Source: an uncultured Bacilli bacterium (GTDB lineage: Bacteria; Bacillota_I; Bacilli_A; RF39; UBA660). From it: a stretch of DNA of 64,000 nt. Below are positions 15,243-23,585 of this stretch, piece by piece. The notes beneath the pieces are model-generated. The model was not told the DNA's origin, searched no databases, and saw nothing but the letters and a program-made list of their open reading frames with translations. Position numbers and translations under genes: made by a program. The stretch lies in the NCBI GenBank assembly GCA_944373145.1, contig CALWAL010000004.1, positions 62,001-126,000 on the forward strand. Reading direction: 5' to 3'. How positions within the stretch are numbered: the first letter of the stretch is position 1; every line of letters starts with the position of its first letter.

Positions 15243-18098
15243 ATGATAGATTCAAAAAAAATTAAAGATAACTTTATGTTGATTATAGGCTTGGTTATTG
15301 TAGTTATATCATTAACTTTAATCGATTTTTTTATAAGTCAAAAAGAAAATAGTGTAACAGGCCTTGACAATGGTGAAGTTAGTGTCAATCAATTAGTAAT
15401 TAATGAAATTATGTCGTCAAATAAGGGTGCTTATGCTGACAGTGAAGGTCATACTTATGATTGGATTGAGTTATATAATGGTTCTAAGCAAGATATTGAT
15501 TTAACTAATTATACTTTAAGTGATGAAGAATCTGGTAGTGCTAAATGGATTTTTCCCAATGTTACAATTAAAAGTAAAAGTTATTTAATTGTTTATTTAT
15601 CTGGCAATATAAGAGAAGGACTATATGCTAATTTTGCTTTAAGCAAAGAAGGTGGAGAACTAATTACTTTAAAAAAGCCTAATGGTAAAGTTGTTGATAC
15701 TGTTCGTACAGAAAGCCTTGAAAAAAATATGGTTATGTCACGTAATAGCAAAGGTGAATGGACTTTAACACGTGATATTACACCCGGATTTGCCAATACA
15801 GAAGAAGGTCGTCAAAGTTTTCTTGCTAGTTTAATTGATACTGAAGATGATCCTATTATACTCAATGAAATTCTAACAAATAATAAAGGAAATTTTATGG
15901 TAGAAGATTCTTTCTTATCATATATTGAAATAAAAAATACTGGTGAAGAAACAATTAATTTGGGGGAATATTTTTTGTCTGATGATGCTAGTGAGCCTTT
16001 TGCTTGGTCATTACCGGATATCGATTTAAAAAAAGGAGAAATTTATCTATTTTATACTTCTGGGTTAGATGATGAATATAGCACTGATTTTACACCTGAT
16101 AAAAAATCAGGGACAATTATTTTGGCTAAAGGTAATAAAATAGTAGAACAATTTGATTATACAAATGCCACTGGTGGATTCGCTTATATTAAAAATAATG
16201 GTACTTTTTATGAAGGAATTAATATAAGTCCAGGTTATGAAAATGATACTGATGGTGTAAAAAAATTTATGAGTGCTAAAAGGAAAAATCCTGAAGATCT
16301 AATTATTAATGAGGTTATGAGTTCAAACAATGAGTTTTTAGCGCAAAATGGTGGAAATTATTATGATTGGATTGAACTTTATAATAATAGTGACGAAACA
16401 ATTAATTTAAGTGATTATACTATTACTACAGATGAAAATAATAAAAATCTATATCAGTTGGAGGATAAAGAATTAAAACCAGGTGAGTATTATATATTGA
16501 TGGCTTCAGGTAGTACGAAAAATAGTAATAGTCTTTATAAACATGCTAATTTTAAAATTTCGCCAACTGAAAGTTTATATTTATATAAAAATGGTGAAAT
16601 TGTTGATGCTATTTTTATTGCTAATATTCCGATTGGAAATAGTTATGGTCGTAGTTCAAAAAATGGATTTTATTATTATGATACGCCAACACCTGGTAAG
16701 AAGAATAGTAGCGGTATAGCCGAAATTGCATATACGCCTATTTTTAGTGCAAAATCAGGAGTATATAATGATATTGATGAATTAACTGTTGAAATAAATG
16801 GTTCGGGGACTATATATTATACTTTGGATGGCAGTGAACCAACCACAAATTCTAAAGTATATCGTAGTCCTCTTGTTTTATCTAAAACAACAGTTGTAAG
16901 GGCTATGAGTTATGAAAACGGAAAAAAGAAAAGTGAAATTGTAACATCCTCTTATATTATTAATGAAAATCATACAATGCCAGTTTTGTCGATAGCAATG
17001 TCTCCTACCTCCTTTCAAGCTATTTTAGGAGCTGGAGGTAGTAATTTAACTTTACCAACACATGCTGAATTATTTGAAGAAGATGATAGTTTTTCAATAG
17101 ACTGTGGTATTAAACTATTTGGCGGCTCAACTAGATATATACCTAAAAAAAGTTTTGCACTTAAATTTTCATCTAAATATGGCCCGTCAAGCTTAAATTA
17201 TAGAGTTTTTGATAATAGAGAAGCGACTAACTATAAGTCATTAGTTATTCGAAGTGGCTCGCAAGATAGTAATTATTCAATGATGCGAGATGAGTTAGCA
17301 ACTTCAATTATGGATGATTATGGAATTGTAGATGTTCAAGCCTATAAACCTATTATTTTATATGTTAATGGTGAATATTGGGGAATTTATTATTTAAGAG
17401 AAAAAGTAGATGAATATTTTATTCAAAATCATTATAATGTTGATGGAACTAAGTCCAATATTATGCGCGTTGATAATGAAGTTAAATATGGCAGCAGTTC
17501 ATTTTATTACAAATTACAAAATTATGTTACTAGTCATGATATGACAAAAAAAGATAGTTATGATGAAGTAAAAAAAATGCTAGATGTTGAAAATTTTATT
17601 GATTTTTGGATTGGAGAGGTATATACCACCAATAATGATATAGTTAATTTAAGATATTTTAATAATAGCGAATTAGATGGTGGTAAAATTAAAATGATTT
17701 TTTATGATTTCGATTTTGCTTTTTATAATTATTCACTTAATTATTTGCTTTGGATACTTAATCCAGAAGGGATGGGTGAGCATCATTATAATAATATAGT
17801 TTTACGTGAATTGATGAAAAATAGTGAATTTAAAAATTTATTTTTAGAGCGGCTATCATATAACATGAACAATGTTTGGACGGATGAAAATGTGATGAAT
17901 AGATATAAAGAATTGTATAAAATACTGAAACCAGAAATTGCTCGTAACCAAGAACGTTGGGGGTCAACAATTGAAAAATGGTACAATGAATGCGAAGTAT
18001 TAGAAAATTATATAAAAAAAAGAAGAGATTACATGTTAACAAGCATTAAAAACTATTTTAATTTAAGTAGTAAGGAGATGGAAAAATATTTTGAATGA
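15243..18098 (+). CDS. CotH-kinase-like surface protein with three lamin-tail domains
   Basis: This 951-residue protein has an N-terminal membrane helix (about 12-33). Three lamin-tail-like domains follow (about 50-165, 205-320 and 355-475), each with an INEIMSSN/NEILTNN/INEVMSSN strand and a WIELYN-type strand. A chitobiase/hexosaminidase C-terminal-type domain follows (about 500-575, TIYYTLDGSEP). The CotH domain occupies about 585-930, with RDELATS, VNGEYWGIYYLREKVDEYF near 705-725 and YDFDFAF near 822. CotH proteins are atypical kinases that phosphorylate spore coat or secreted proteins. All domains would be extracytoplasmic. It overlaps the VTC gene by 8 bases. Its target is unknown. Confidence 0.88.
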   Translation: MIDSKKIKDNFMLIIGLVIVVISLTLIDFFISQKENSVTGLDNGEVSVNQLVINEIMSSNKGAYADSEGHTYDWIELYNGSKQDIDLTNYTLSDEESGSAKWIFPNVTIKSKSYLIVYLSGNIREGLYANFALSKEGGELITLKKPNGKVVDTVRTESLEKNMVMSRNSKGEWTLTRDITPGFANTEEGRQSFLASLIDTEDDPIILNEILTNNKGNFMVEDSFLSYIEIKNTGEETINLGEYFLSDDASEPFAWSLPDIDLKKGEIYLFYTSGLDDEYSTDFTPDKKSGTIILAKGNKIVEQFDYTNATGGFAYIKNNGTFYEGINISPGYENDTDGVKKFMSAKRKNPEDLIINEVMSSNNEFLAQNGGNYYDWIELYNNSDETINLSDYTITTDENNKNLYQLEDKELKPGEYYILMASGSTKNSNSLYKHANFKISPTESLYLYKNGEIVDAIFIANIPIGNSYGRSSKNGFYYYDTPTPGKKNSSGIAEIAYTPIFSAKSGVYNDIDELTVEINGSGTIYYTLDGSEPTTNSKVYRSPLVLSKTTVVRAMSYENGKKKSEIVTSSYIINENHTMPVLSIAMSPTSFQAILGAGGSNLTLPTHAELFEEDDSFSIDCGIKLFGGSTRYIPKKSFALKFSSKYGPSSLNYRVFDNREATNYKSLVIRSGSQDSNYSMMRDELATSIMDDYGIVDVQAYKPIILYVNGEYWGIYYLREKVDEYFIQNHYNVDGTKSNIMRVDNEVKYGSSSFYYKLQNYVTSHDMTKKDSYDEVKKMLDVENFIDFWIGEVYTTNNDIVNLRYFNNSELDGGKIKMIFYDFDFAFYNYSLNYLLWILNPEGMGEHHYNNIVLRELMKNSEFKNLFLERLSYNMNNVWTDENVMNRYKELYKILKPEIARNQERWGSTIEKWYNECEVLENYIKKRRDYMLTSIKNYFNLSSKEMEKYFE

Positions 18099-18786
18099 AG
18101 TAAAATATCGCCATGAATTAAAATTTATTTTAAGCCCAGCTTATGCTGAGGTGTTGAAATATAGGTTAGGATTAATTATGGATGTTGATGAGAATTCCAT
18201 TAATACTGATAATACTTATTTTATTAGGAGTTTATACTTTGATGATTGTAAAGATACTGCATATTACGAAAAAATAGATGGTACTGAAAAAAGAAAAAAA
18301 TATCGCATCCGTATATATAATTTTGATGATAGTTTTATTCGTTTAGAGCGTAAAGACAAGAATCGTGATTTGACTCATAAGGAACAGACAAAAATATCAC
18401 GCAAAACTTATCAAAAAATTATTGAAGGAAAATTGGATGAAATAAATTATAAAAAGGATAAATTGTTAGAAGAATTTGTTTTTGAAATTAAAACAAAAGG
18501 TTTGATACCAACTGTAATAGTTGATTATAAACGCTTAGCTTATACTTATCCAGTAGAAGATACGCGTGTTACTTTTGATGAAAATATTAAATCGGGAAGG
18601 TTTAATTATGATTTATTTGCAAAAGATTTTATGACATATGATGTTTTAAAACGCAATGAAACTGTTTTGGAAGTAAAATTTAATGATTCAATACCAAAGC
18701 ATATTGCAGATGTTATTATGACAATACCGACAGTTAGACAAGCAATATCTAAGTTTGCTTTGTGTCGTGAAAAGAAGGAGATTTAG
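18091..18786 (+). CDS. VTC-domain polyphosphate polymerase-like protein
   Basis: This 231-residue protein is essentially a bare VTC domain, the catalytic tunnel of the yeast vacuolar polyphosphate polymerase. Visible marks are KYRHELKF at the start, FIRSLYFDD (about 45-52), KKYRIRIYN and LERKDKN basic strands (about 68-93), VIVDYKRLAY and the late LEVKFND strand. The basic residues on these strands line the phosphate tunnel in the family. No SPX domain is present. The start TTG 18091 is the only reasonable one, with AAGGAG 13 bases upstream, and it overlaps the CotH gene. DUF4956 follows directly. Polymerase activity is inferred from family. Confidence 0.88.
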   Translation: MNEVKYRHELKFILSPAYAEVLKYRLGLIMDVDENSINTDNTYFIRSLYFDDCKDTAYYEKIDGTEKRKKYRIRIYNFDDSFIRLERKDKNRDLTHKEQTKISRKTYQKIIEGKLDEINYKKDKLLEEFVFEIKTKGLIPTVIVDYKRLAYTYPVEDTRVTFDENIKSGRFNYDLFAKDFMTYDVLKRNETVLEVKFNDSIPKHIADVIMTIPTVRQAISKFALCREKKEI

Positions 18787-18788
18787 TT

Positions 18789-19442
18789 ATGGGATTTTTA
18801 GATGTAATCAAAAAAGGTGTGGTAGAAGAATTTACGGGTACAATCGCTACTGGAGATCTGTTTTTATCATTATTGACAGCATTTGTGGCTGCAATCTTTA
18901 TTACCATAATTTATAAAAAAACATATACAGGTGTTTCTTATACCAAATCATTTGTACTGTCACTCATTTTATTAGCGATGGTAACTTCATTAGTCATTAG
19001 AACTATTAATTCTAATTTAGCACTATCTTTAGGAATGGTTGGTGCTTTATCAATTGTTCGTTTTAGAACAGCAGTTAAAGATCCAGTCGATACGGTTTTT
19101 ATGTTTTGGGCAATTGCAGCCGGAATTATGTCAGGTGCTGGTTTATATATTATCACTATTATTGCATGTGCCTTATTAGGAGTTTTCTATTTAATTAGTT
19201 ATTCTGCAACATTTAAGGCAACGCCTAAATACTTATTAGTTATTACTTGCGATAAAGAAGATGCTGAGGATATTGCAGAAATTTTCTCTAAAAAGAAAAA
19301 ATGCACTTTAAAAACGCAATCTATTAAAAAAGATAGTGCCGAATTTACTTATGAATTAGCAGGTAAGGATTTTGCTAATTCAATGCTGAAATTGAAAGAT
19401 AGTACAATGATTACAAGTATGCATTTAATCAATTTAAATTAA
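18789..19442 (+). CDS. DUF4956-family membrane protein
   Basis: This 217-residue protein has an amphipathic N-terminus, four membrane helices (about 22-42, 50-70, 76-95 and 105-132) and a cytoplasmic domain of about 75 residues. The hallmark GALSIVRFRTAVKDPVDT lies between helices three and four and marks DUF4956. This family is repeatedly found beside VTC and CotH genes, and it may give the VTC enzyme a membrane channel, in place of the VTC1-like helices of the yeast complex (inference). ATG 18789 follows AAGGAG, two bases after the VTC stop. Confidence 0.9.
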   Translation: MGFLDVIKKGVVEEFTGTIATGDLFLSLLTAFVAAIFITIIYKKTYTGVSYTKSFVLSLILLAMVTSLVIRTINSNLALSLGMVGALSIVRFRTAVKDPVDTVFMFWAIAAGIMSGAGLYIITIIACALLGVFYLISYSATFKATPKYLLVITCDKEDAEDIAEIFSKKKKCTLKTQSIKKDSAEFTYELAGKDFANSMLKLKDSTMITSMHLINLN

Positions 19443-19464
19443 TCGGTAAAAGCCGATTTTTTTA
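19441..19464 (+). terminator. Terminator of the CotH/VTC/DUF4956 operon
   Basis: AATCGG and CCGATT pair around TAAAAG, followed by seven Ts. Confidence 0.85.
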
Positions 19465-19477
19465 ATCATAATAAAAT

Positions 19478-19506
19478 TTGACAAAACTGAACAAATGTGT
19501 TAGCAT
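19478..19506 (+). promoter_or_regulatory. SigA-type promoter for the thioester adhesin
   Basis: A perfect TTGACA (19478-19483), a 17-base spacer and TAGCAT (19501-19506), followed by AGAGGGG and ATG 19536. Confidence 0.7.
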
Positions 19507-19535
19507 ATACAGCAATTAGAAAGAGGGGATATATT

Positions 19536-21062
19536 ATGAGTAGAAAATTAACAAAATTATTATTAATTATTACTTTATTTATGTCAATGGTGATGCAACC
19601 ATTAGCTGCACCAGCCACAGTTTCGTTTAACACGAGAAAATTGAATGGAGTCAATATGCAAAGTGGTTCTAGTTCAAATTATAAGTCAGTTACAACAGGA
19701 AATGCAACGATTGTAGGTTTTTGTTTAAATAAGTCGTTAAAATCTCCAAGTAGTGGTACGACTTTAACACTTAAGCAATCAACTACAGATGCTGGACTTG
19801 TATATATTTTTGAAAATGGTTATGCAGGAACATGGAATCAATCATTATTAGGTAATAGTTTAAGTAATGATCAAAAATATTATGCAACTCAATTAGCTAT
19901 TTGGTTATACCAAGGAAAACTTTCAGTTAGTTCTTTAAATCAAAATTATCCAGAAGCAGTAGCTGCTATTAAATTATACAATAAAGCCAAAGAAGCTAAA
20001 GAAATAACATATGCAATTGATATTAAATCAAATGATACTAATATGTTTTATGATAGTACATATTATAAATCAACATTAATGAATGTAACAGGAAGCGGAT
20101 ATAGTAATTTTAAGGTAATATTAATTAATGCTACAGGTAGTGCAGAAATTGTTACAACAACTGGTAAAGTATATAAATCAGGCGATTTACTTCCAAGTGG
20201 AACAAGTTTTTATATTCGTATTCCAAAAACTAAAGTTTACAATGATATGAAAATTACAGTTCAAGTTAGTGCAACTGCTAAAGTAAATAAGATTTACAAA
20301 TATACAACAAGCAACAGTGATTATCAAGACGTTGGAATTATGATGGCTGATACTAAATCATTAAGTGATGATATTAATTTAACTTTAACTCCTGAAGATG
20401 AAAAAGTAACTGTGAAAATTATAAAGAGAGACGCTGCTGATAATAAACCATTAGCTGGTGCTACTTTAGTGCTTAAAGATAGTGATGGAAAGGTAATTGA
20501 TAAATGGGTTACAACAACAGAGGCTCATAATGTCGGCGAATTAGAACCTGGCGTTTATACAGTAACGGAAACTTCAGCACCTGATGGATATGTTTTAAAT
20601 TCTAAGCCAGTAAGTTTTACTATTGTTGGCGGTGGTGATGAAGAAAAAACAATTTCTATTTACAACACTAAAGAAGAAACAAAAACAGGTAAGGTAAAAA
20701 TAAGCAAGCAAGATATTACTACTAAAAAAGAATTACCAGGAGCTACTTTAACAATTAAAGATGCTAATGGTACCGTAGTTGCTCAATGGATTTCAACTAA
20801 TGAACCACATTATGTGACTGGTTTAACGCCTGGTAAATATATATTGATTGAAACGAAATCACCAAAAGGTTATGGATTAAGTGATGATATCATTGAATTT
20901 TATATAGATGAAGATGGTAATGCTAGTACAGATACAATTGTGATGTATAATTCACCAATTCCAGTAACAGCAGACATCAACTTGGTTGCTTTAGCGTTTG
21001 GTTTTATTGCAACAATTTCATTAGGTATTTTTAGTACTTATAAATTAATTAAACAAAAATAA
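19536..21062 (+). CDS. Sortase-anchored thioester-domain adhesin with two CnaB domains
   Basis: This 508-residue secreted protein has a signal peptide (about 1-27). The N-terminal thioester domain shows Cys63 (GFCLN) and Gln119 in the TQLA motif, the pair that forms the Cys-Gln thioester used for covalent host or surface attachment. Two SpaA/CnaB domains follow (about 289-380 and 385-472), each with a strand Lys, an E-box (TVTETSAPDGY and ILIETKSPKGY) and a late Asn, as needed for isopeptide bonds. The C-terminus is a sorting signal: SPIPVTAD at 473-480, a membrane helix and KLIKQK. The sorting motif departs from LPxTG. The next gene is the likely dedicated sortase. ATG 19536 is chosen over the longer frame because AGAGGGG precedes it. 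Confidence 0.9.
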   Translation: MSRKLTKLLLIITLFMSMVMQPLAAPATVSFNTRKLNGVNMQSGSSSNYKSVTTGNATIVGFCLNKSLKSPSSGTTLTLKQSTTDAGLVYIFENGYAGTWNQSLLGNSLSNDQKYYATQLAIWLYQGKLSVSSLNQNYPEAVAAIKLYNKAKEAKEITYAIDIKSNDTNMFYDSTYYKSTLMNVTGSGYSNFKVILINATGSAEIVTTTGKVYKSGDLLPSGTSFYIRIPKTKVYNDMKITVQVSATAKVNKIYKYTTSNSDYQDVGIMMADTKSLSDDINLTLTPEDEKVTVKIIKRDAADNKPLAGATLVLKDSDGKVIDKWVTTTEAHNVGELEPGVYTVTETSAPDGYVLNSKPVSFTIVGGGDEEKTISIYNTKEETKTGKVKISKQDITTKKELPGATLTIKDANGTVVAQWISTNEPHYVTGLTPGKYILIETKSPKGYGLSDDIIEFYIDEDGNASTDTIVMYNSPIPVTADINLVALAFGFIATISLGIFSTYKLIKQK

Positions 21063-21094
21063 AGAATAAAAAGAAAAAAAGGAGGGGAATGGTT

Positions 21095-22423
21095 ATGTTA
21101 AATACTAGCTTTTTCATGCATAATGGTAGGGTATACAACCTTGTCAATCTAATGGAAATAGAAAATAACATTTTTGCAATAGCAAAAGATTATGATGGTC
21201 ACTATGCTTATTTTAAGTATAAACTATTAAATGGTCGCTATGTTTATCTGCCTTTTGACCTTCTAACTTCTGTTTTACCTCAGTATCAAACTGTTGCTAT
21301 AAAAAATATCATTAATTTTATGAACGCTTTAACAAAATTTTTAACCATTAATAGTGCAAAAGAGACAGAAATTTTAAATAAGGCCAGTGAAATATTGCTT
21401 GTAGAACGCGATTTATTCAAGTCTAAAGCTAACTTAGAATTAACTGAGGAATATTTTAATGCTCGTTTAATTTCTCTAACTACAACTTATCAAAAGAAAA
21501 ACTTAAGCGATTTATTAAAAAGCGATTGTCAACAAACAGAAGTAAAATCCAAAATCGTTTCAGAGTTTTCAAAGGAAAATAAAAGGATTCCTAAAAATAA
21601 GCTTATTTATGCATGTTTAATGGTTATTTCTTTAATTGGATTGTTTCAATACTACAATGTTTTGTCTGCGTGGATGGCAGATGGGAAAAAAACTAATAAT
21701 ATTATGAATAATCTTTTAGCAACTACAGAAATTAAGGAACAAGAAGTTGATATTGAAGATATTTATAATGTAGCAGATGATTCTCAAAGCGCTAACATTA
21801 AGAAAAAAGATAAATATGGTGACGATTATTGGGATTATGCTAATCTATCACTTTTAGATGTTAACTTTGATGAATTATTGAAAAAAAATAAAGACACTGT
21901 TGGTTGGCTATATGTAAACAATACTAATATTAATTATCCCTTTGTTCAAGGCAATGATAATTCTTACTATTTAAATCGTGCCTTTGATAAAAGTAAAAGT
22001 GCTGCTGGATGGTTATTTGCCGATTATCGTTCTGATTTAAAAAATTTTAAACGTAATACTGTTATATATGGTCATGGAAGAGTAGATCAGGTTATGTTTG
22101 GTAGTTTAGAAGATGTTTTAGAAAAAGAGTGGTATACAAATCCGGATAATCATATTATAAAAATATCAACACCAAATAAAAATACATTATGGCAAGTATT
22201 TGCAGTTTATACAATACCAGCTGAATCATATTATTTGACTCATAATTTTGAAAATGACGAAGCATATTTAAAATTTTTAAATACAATTGAAAGTAGAAGC
22301 ATTTATGACTTTAATGTTGACTTAGATACTAATGATAAAGTTTTAACACTTTCTACTTGTCTTGATTATAATAACAATCGCATTGTTTTACATGCTAAAT
22401 TGGTTAAAGAAGTTAATAAATAA
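21095..22423 (+). CDS. Class B-like sortase with long N-terminal cytoplasmic domain
   Basis: This 442-residue protein has an unusual N-terminal region of about 165 residues without a signal, then a membrane helix (169-190), a linker and a C-terminal sortase domain (about 245-442). The catalytic residues are visible: His327 in YGHG, Cys422 in LSTC and Arg429 in NNRIVLHAKL. The sortase part has class B character (long linker, NINYPFVQG, AGWLF). Most sortases have only a short N-terminus. ATG 21095 is spaced correctly from GGAGGGG, while the earlier ATG 21089 is too close. It sits 32 bases after the adhesin gene, whose IPVTAD-type signal is the likely substrate (inference). Confidence 0.9.
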   Translation: MLNTSFFMHNGRVYNLVNLMEIENNIFAIAKDYDGHYAYFKYKLLNGRYVYLPFDLLTSVLPQYQTVAIKNIINFMNALTKFLTINSAKETEILNKASEILLVERDLFKSKANLELTEEYFNARLISLTTTYQKKNLSDLLKSDCQQTEVKSKIVSEFSKENKRIPKNKLIYACLMVISLIGLFQYYNVLSAWMADGKKTNNIMNNLLATTEIKEQEVDIEDIYNVADDSQSANIKKKDKYGDDYWDYANLSLLDVNFDELLKKNKDTVGWLYVNNTNINYPFVQGNDNSYYLNRAFDKSKSAAGWLFADYRSDLKNFKRNTVIYGHGRVDQVMFGSLEDVLEKEWYTNPDNHIIKISTPNKNTLWQVFAVYTIPAESYYLTHNFENDEAYLKFLNTIESRSIYDFNVDLDTNDKVLTLSTCLDYNNNRIVLHAKLVKEVNK

Positions 22424-22431
22424 TTTTTAAT

Positions 22432-22461
22432 GAATATGTAATAAAAAATACTCCCATATTA
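22432..22461 (+). promoter_or_regulatory. Sigma-F/G-type promoter for spoIVB
   Basis: GAATA (22432-22436), an 18-base spacer and CATATTA (22455-22461) match the forespore sigma consensus (GHATR, 17-18 bases, CATnnTA) with at most one deviation. In Bacillus, spoIVB is a sigma-F/sigma-G gene, which supports the call. Confidence 0.6.
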
Positions 22462-22488
22462 ATAGTGTAACCTATGAGGAGTATTTTT
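22444..22488 (+). promoter_or_regulatory. Hairpin that ends the sortase transcript and masks the spoIVB RBS
   Basis: AAAAATACTCC (22444-22454) pairs perfectly with GGAGTATTTTT (22478-22488), an 11-bp stem with a 23-base loop. The 3' arm covers the SD core of spoIVB (GAGGAG, 22476-22481) and abuts ATG 22489. The sigma-G-like -10 lies in the loop, so a transcript that starts there would lack the 5' arm and keep the RBS free. Confidence 0.7.
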
Positions 22489-23454
22489 ATGTGGCGAAAA
22501 GTTAAACTCTTATTGTTACTTTTTCTAGCTATATTTCCAAGTAATATTTTAGCGTATTCAGATTACATTGTGGCAAGTGGCGATAATATTGGTATTAAAA
22601 TCCAAACGAAAGGAATTATAGTAATTGGAACTTATGATATTGATGGTCAAGATCCAGCTACTAAAGCTGGTTTAAAGGAAGGAGATATTATTGTTTCAAT
22701 TAATGATACAACAGTCAACAGTATTGATGATATAACACATTTCATCACTAATAATAGAGAAAATTCTATTACAATAGGTTACATTAGAGATGGAGTAGTA
22801 TCTAAGACTGTATTAACTTTAGTTAACAACAAAACAGGTTTATATTTAAAAGATACAATATCAGGTATTGGGACGTTAACATTTATTGATCCAACAACCA
22901 AAAAATTTGGTGCTTTAGGTCATGAGATAGTAAATTCAGTAAGTGGAGAAATTGTTAATGTCGAAGAAGGAGATATTTTTTCATCATCAATTACGAGTAT
23001 AATTCCAAGCCGTAATGGTAATCCCGGTGAAAAAAACGCTTCATTTAATTCTAATGATGTAATTGGTAATATTGATGAAAATACTAATAAAGGTTTATTT
23101 GGAACTTATAATGGAGAAATAAATGAAGATAAATTATATAAAGTGGCCGAAAATGGTGATGTAAAACTAGGTAATGCCAAGATTAAAACCGTTTTAGAGG
23201 GAACAGAAGTTCAAGAATATGATATTAACATTCTATCTATAAAAGAAACAAGTGATAAAACCAAAAATATTATTTTTGAAATAACTGATTCAACATTATT
23301 AGAAGAAACTGGTGGAATTATTCAAGGTATGAGCGGTTCGCCTATTGTCCAAGGAGATTACATTATTGGAGCTGTTACCCATGTAGTCGTTAATGACCCA
23401 AGCAAAGGATATGGAATATTAATAACGAATATGCTAGAAGAAGCCGAGAATTAG
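22489..23454 (+). CDS. spoIVB: Stage IV sporulation protein B, signalling serine peptidase
   Basis: This 321-residue protein has a signal or anchor helix (about 5-22), a PDZ domain (about 40-120, with AGLKEGDIIVSIND) and an S55 peptidase domain with catalytic His145 (LGHEI), Asp267 (EITDSTLL) and Ser282 in GMSGSP. SpoIVB is made in the forespore and cleaves SpoIVFA to activate pro-sigma-K in the mother cell. It is about 100 residues shorter than the Bacillus protein, mostly before the PDZ domain. The frame is open to 22474, but ATG 22489 follows GAGGAG. The usual neighbours recN and spo0A are absent here; a sortase gene lies upstream. Confidence 0.93.
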   Translation: MWRKVKLLLLLFLAIFPSNILAYSDYIVASGDNIGIKIQTKGIIVIGTYDIDGQDPATKAGLKEGDIIVSINDTTVNSIDDITHFITNNRENSITIGYIRDGVVSKTVLTLVNNKTGLYLKDTISGIGTLTFIDPTTKKFGALGHEIVNSVSGEIVNVEEGDIFSSSITSIIPSRNGNPGEKNASFNSNDVIGNIDENTNKGLFGTYNGEINEDKLYKVAENGDVKLGNAKIKTVLEGTEVQEYDINILSIKETSDKTKNIIFEITDSTLLEETGGIIQGMSGSPIVQGDYIIGAVTHVVVNDPSKGYGILITNMLEEAEN

Positions 23455-23474
23455 AGAGGATACTCTCTTTTTCT
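23453..23474 (+). terminator. Intrinsic terminator of spoIVB
   Basis: AGAGAG and CTCTCT pair around a GATA tetraloop and are followed by Ts, overlapping the stop codon. Confidence 0.8.
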
Positions 23475-23502
23475 TTGCCTTTTTGTTAAATAATGATATA
23501 AT
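23475..23502 (+). promoter_or_regulatory. SigA-type promoter for the radical SAM gene
   Basis: TTGCCT (23475-23480), a 16-base spacer and TATAAT (23497-23502). The resulting leader of about 75 bases shows no clear structure. Confidence 0.55.
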
Positions 23503-23585
23503 GATATTTAGAATGTAAGCTTATTTTAATAATAAGGTATATCTTAAACATTTATAAATATCTTTGTTTAATGGGAAGGTAAAGA

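Noticed and set aside
18938-19156. Minus strand frame inside the DUF4956 gene
   Set aside because: It is antisense to a clear family domain and lacks an RBS.
12719-19442. Phage or mobile island for the envelope cluster
   Set aside because: Base composition and RBS style match the neighbours, and no integrase, attachment repeat or tRNA is nearby.
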